Below are positions 30,551 through 32,758 of a stretch of DNA of 32,758 nt, one piece after another; position 1 is the stretch's first letter, and each line of letters begins with the position of its first letter. The notes beneath the pieces are model-generated. The model worked only from the letters and a program-made list of their open reading frames with translations, did no database searches and had not been told where the DNA came from. The translations under genes were made by a program, and so were the position numbers. Source of the stretch: JBHELG01 sp046263195 (GTDB lineage Bacteria; Actinomycetota; Nitriliruptoria; Nitriliruptorales; JAHWKO01); the NCBI GenBank assembly GCA_046263195.1, contig JBHELG010000135.1:1-32758 (forward strand), in the 5' to 3' direction.

Positions 30551-30687
30551 GTGTCAAGCTTGCCCGCGGCTGGTGAATTGGCCAAGACCCAGTCCGGGCC
30601 GTCCTTCCGCCTCGAGGCGAGCCCCGGCCGACGCCTGAAGACCGCGCAGCTGAAGGCCCCCGGACAGGATCAGATCCCCCAGAGTGG

Positions 30688-31260
30688 TTGAGCTTGAGGG
30701 CATCGATCAACCCTGCGGTCACCCTCTTCGCGGGTGACTTGACTCTGCGGCTCCCACGGCGCGCATCACGCAGCTCTGCCAGGACGAAGAGATCGCCCGG
30801 TGGACCCGGGTTCCATCTCCCCTACACGCCACAGCACGGCTCGCAGTTCGTCTCCTTCGCCCGCAGCGAGGCCGAGAAGGGCACCGGCGCTCACTTCATG
30901 GTGTGCGACCAAGGAGGCCTCGTCATTGGTTCCTGCGGACTGGTGCAGATCGACTGGGCGGACCTGGTCGCAGAGGTGGGGTACTGGGTCGGTGCTGAGG
31001 CTCAATGGCCGCGGGGTTGCAACCGGCTCTTTGAAAGCCGTGTGCGAGTGGGCCTTCCAAGAGCTACGAATCGAGCTTTGCGACTCCGCACAGCAGCGCC
31101 CAACACCGCATCAAATGCCGTGGCTCGCGGAATCGGCTTTGTCCTCGAGGGAACGGAAAGGCAAGGCATGATCGCGGGCCACAGCGGCAGGAGAGGTTCG
31201 ACGCGATTCGACCTGCATCTCTACGGCCTGCTCCCCGGGGAACTCATCTTCCCGAAGTAG
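30688..31260 (+). pseudogene. GNAT N-acetyltransferase, broken by about four frameshifts
   Basis: Pieces of a GNAT acetyltransferase lie in order but in different frames. DLTLR is in the first frame; ARITQLCQDEEIARWTRVPSP (about 30757-30820) is shifted. YTPQHGSQFVSFARSEAEKGTGAHFMV and GSCGLVQIDWADLVAEVGYWVGAEA (about 30823-31002) are back in the first frame. The acetyl-CoA loop GRGVATGSLKAVCEWAFQELRIE (about 31005-31070) is shifted again, and NTASNAVARGIGFVLEGTERQG up to LLPGEL ends in the first frame. Shifts fall near 30752, 30821, 31003 and 31070. The long open first frame therefore does not give a working enzyme. Sequencing error could mimic some shifts, but four in 320 nt argues for real decay or poor local assembly. 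Confidence 0.8.
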
Positions 31261-31331
31261 CCAAGCAGGTCCCAGCACCCCTCTCAGTGCGACCACAGCC
31301 TTTGCCGCTCAGCGCGCCAAGCGGACCGTGC

Positions 31332-32603
31332 TCACTGCGGCAGCGGCGGCGGTGGACGCCGGCGGAGGGGTGTGCCGCGTGGGAGTGAGTGCCAGGTGCG
31401 GCCGTTGCGGGCGATCGTGAACACCCCGGTTTCGGGGTCGAGGCGCTGTTTCCAGTTGCGGTCGTGCACGAGCTTGTGCCAGCGGCGGATGAGCAGCGTG
31501 AGCTGGTCGGGATGATGCTCGCCACCGTCCGCCTGCTCGACCACATGGTGAACGTCCGCCCACGGGGCGGGGCCGGTAGAGCCGGGGAAGCGACAGCCCC
31601 TGTCCCGCGCTCTGACGGCTAGTCGGATGTCGGCGGGGATGGCGGCGGCTTTGGTCTTGGCGGACACGGCCAGGGGACGTGCCCCGTCGAAGACTACGAC
31701 CCGCAGATCCGCATCCCGGGACAGGGCTTCCACGGTGGCGGCGGTGAGGGTTGGCAGGACACCTGGAGCGGCCAGCTCCACCGTGCCGGCCGCGGTCGCG
31801 GTGACGTTGGCCAGGTCGACGTGGGCAACCAGCAGGGGGCGGGCACGACGGCGTCCGCCCCTACCCCCACCCATCCAGTCGGTGCAGATGCGCACCAGAC
31901 CCTGGGCACGCTGCCTCGCCCGACTCGACGCCTCCCCGGACTGCGTCGGCTCACGGTCAGGCAGGCCGCTGGCAGCATCCAACGCGTTCAGACACGTCGC
32001 CCCCGCCACCGGGTCCAACTCGCCGTACAGGCGCACCGAGCCGTCGAACGACGGCTGAACCGCGAGGAAGCTGGCCTCCACTTAGCGCTGCTCACGACGT
32101 TCCACCTTACGCGTACCGTCGATTTCGTCTGCGGCACGTTCCACCGCCCACACGAGCTCGTCCGGCGAGTACTTGTCCACCAGATCCAGCGAGGCCTCCA
32201 CCCGCTCGTCGATGCCCTGCAGGTCGTCGACCTGCATGCGCCGCAGACGCGCCACGATGCCCCGGACCTGACCCCACGAGAGGCGGCCTTCTGCGAACAG
32301 CGTCTTGGTGACGGGCATGCGTTCGAGCACCCGCGCCGCTTCCAGGAGCATGCGGGCATCGCAGGAGACGATGCGGTGCTCGAGTGCCAGCAGCAGCTCC
32401 AGGGGCAGGCCTTCGATGACCTCCACCACCCCGGCGCGCTGCACCCGCCCGGCCAGGTCCACCGCCTTCGCGATGGCCTGCTGCATGTCCCGTAGCGTCT
32501 CCGACAGCTCGGACAGCAGCCCCGCGCCCTCCGCCAGGCTCACTTCCCCCCCAGGCCGGAGCGCAGGCGGAGAGGGAGGCTGAGAGGTCGTGTCGATATC
32601 CAT
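31332..32603 (-). pseudogene. DUF222/13E12 HNH-endonuclease-like gene split by an in-frame TAA
   Basis: Members are single proteins of about 400-480 residues with an N-terminal DUF222 domain and a C-terminal HNH domain. Here the DUF222 part runs from ATG 32603 to ERREQR, then TAA (32084-32082), and the frame continues without shift as VEASFLAVQPSFDGSVRLYGELDPVAGATCLNALDAA to an HNH region and stop at 31332. The HNH region is altered: CRFPGS where the family has CRFPGC, DVHHVVEQADGG kept, PDQL where DNL is usual, and LLIRRWHKLVH where LLCRRHH is usual. This suggests loss of metal ligands and of the catalytic Asn. A GTG right after the TAA could restart translation. The start could also be an ATG at 32624 or 32720. 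Confidence 0.8.
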
Positions 32604-32758
32604 GTCTATAACAGTACCTGGCATGGGTGACAGTTTGGTCGCGGAAGCCGACAAGGATGTGGAAACAGAGTGTGTCGGAACCCCCGAAAGGCGTCGCAAA
32701 ATACTGGGCGCGTAAACCAAGCAGGCAGCTAGCTATGCCGACCTTTTCCCCGGTAAAG

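Noticed and set aside
31129..31563. Short minus-strand frames around the GNAT/DUF222 junction
   Set aside because: Out-of-frame shadows of the two disrupted genes without motifs of their own.
1..32758. CRISPR arrays, insertion sequences, prophage genes, rRNA
   Set aside because: No regularly spaced repeats, transposase motifs, integrase or rRNA-like stretches were seen on either strand.

Overview
The window is high in G+C and is organised around a complete division and cell wall (dcw) cluster on the minus strand, running from mraZ (28.7 kb) down to divIVA (7.5 kb). The order, transcription-wise, is mraZ, rsmH, ftsL, ftsI, murE, murF, mraY, murD, ftsW, murG, murC, murB, ftsQ, ftsZ, pgeF, yggS, sepF, yggT, divIVA, followed by a membrane protein with a helix-hairpin-helix tail. 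SepF, YggT and DivIVA downstream of ftsZ, no ftsA or minCDE in the window, an F420-type LLM oxidoreductase and a DUF222/HNH gene all point to Actinomycetota. murB sitting between murC and ftsQ differs from the Mycobacterium/Streptomyces arrangement and suggests a deep-branching class such as Acidimicrobiia. That placement is an inference. MurE carries the DNPR-type motif of the meso-diaminopimelate-adding enzymes, so the wall is probably meso-DAP peptidoglycan.

Left part (1-6.3 kb): the 3' part of ileS (plus strand), a small HExxH protein whose end overlaps a convergent c-type cytochrome gene, a small Cys-rich zinc-finger-like protein, a DUF2188 protein and an L,D-transpeptidase. In many Gram-positive genomes ileS follows divIVA on the same strand. 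Here it is on the opposite strand with a short accessory segment between.

Centre (6.3-28.9 kb): the dcw operon. MraZ is the likely regulator; a sigma70-type promoter and three AGTGGAGG-like boxes with 10-11 bp spacing lie upstream of it. Most genes overlap their neighbour by 4-14 nt (ATGA, GTGA and TTGA junctions), implying translational coupling of peptidoglycan precursor synthesis (MurB-G, MraY), septal synthesis (FtsW, FtsI, FtsL, FtsQ) and the Z ring with its membrane anchor (FtsZ, SepF, DivIVA). A 355 bp gap before ftsZ probably carries its own promoter. A possible 36-codon ORF with a strong Shine-Dalgarno sequence bridges mraZ and rsmH.

Right part (28.9-32.8 kb): an LLM-class oxidoreductase, a MOSC-domain protein, and two decaying genes. 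One is a GNAT acetyltransferase broken by about four frameshifts. The other is a DUF222/HNH gene split by an in-frame TAA.

No tRNA, rRNA, CRISPR array, insertion sequence or clear new defence-type system was seen. The most unusual features are in-frame tandem duplications in disordered parts of several division proteins (MurD, FtsI, DivIVA and the HhH protein), an 18-nt word repeated exactly at two places in the operon, the mraZ-rsmH small ORF, and the HhH membrane protein beside divIVA.
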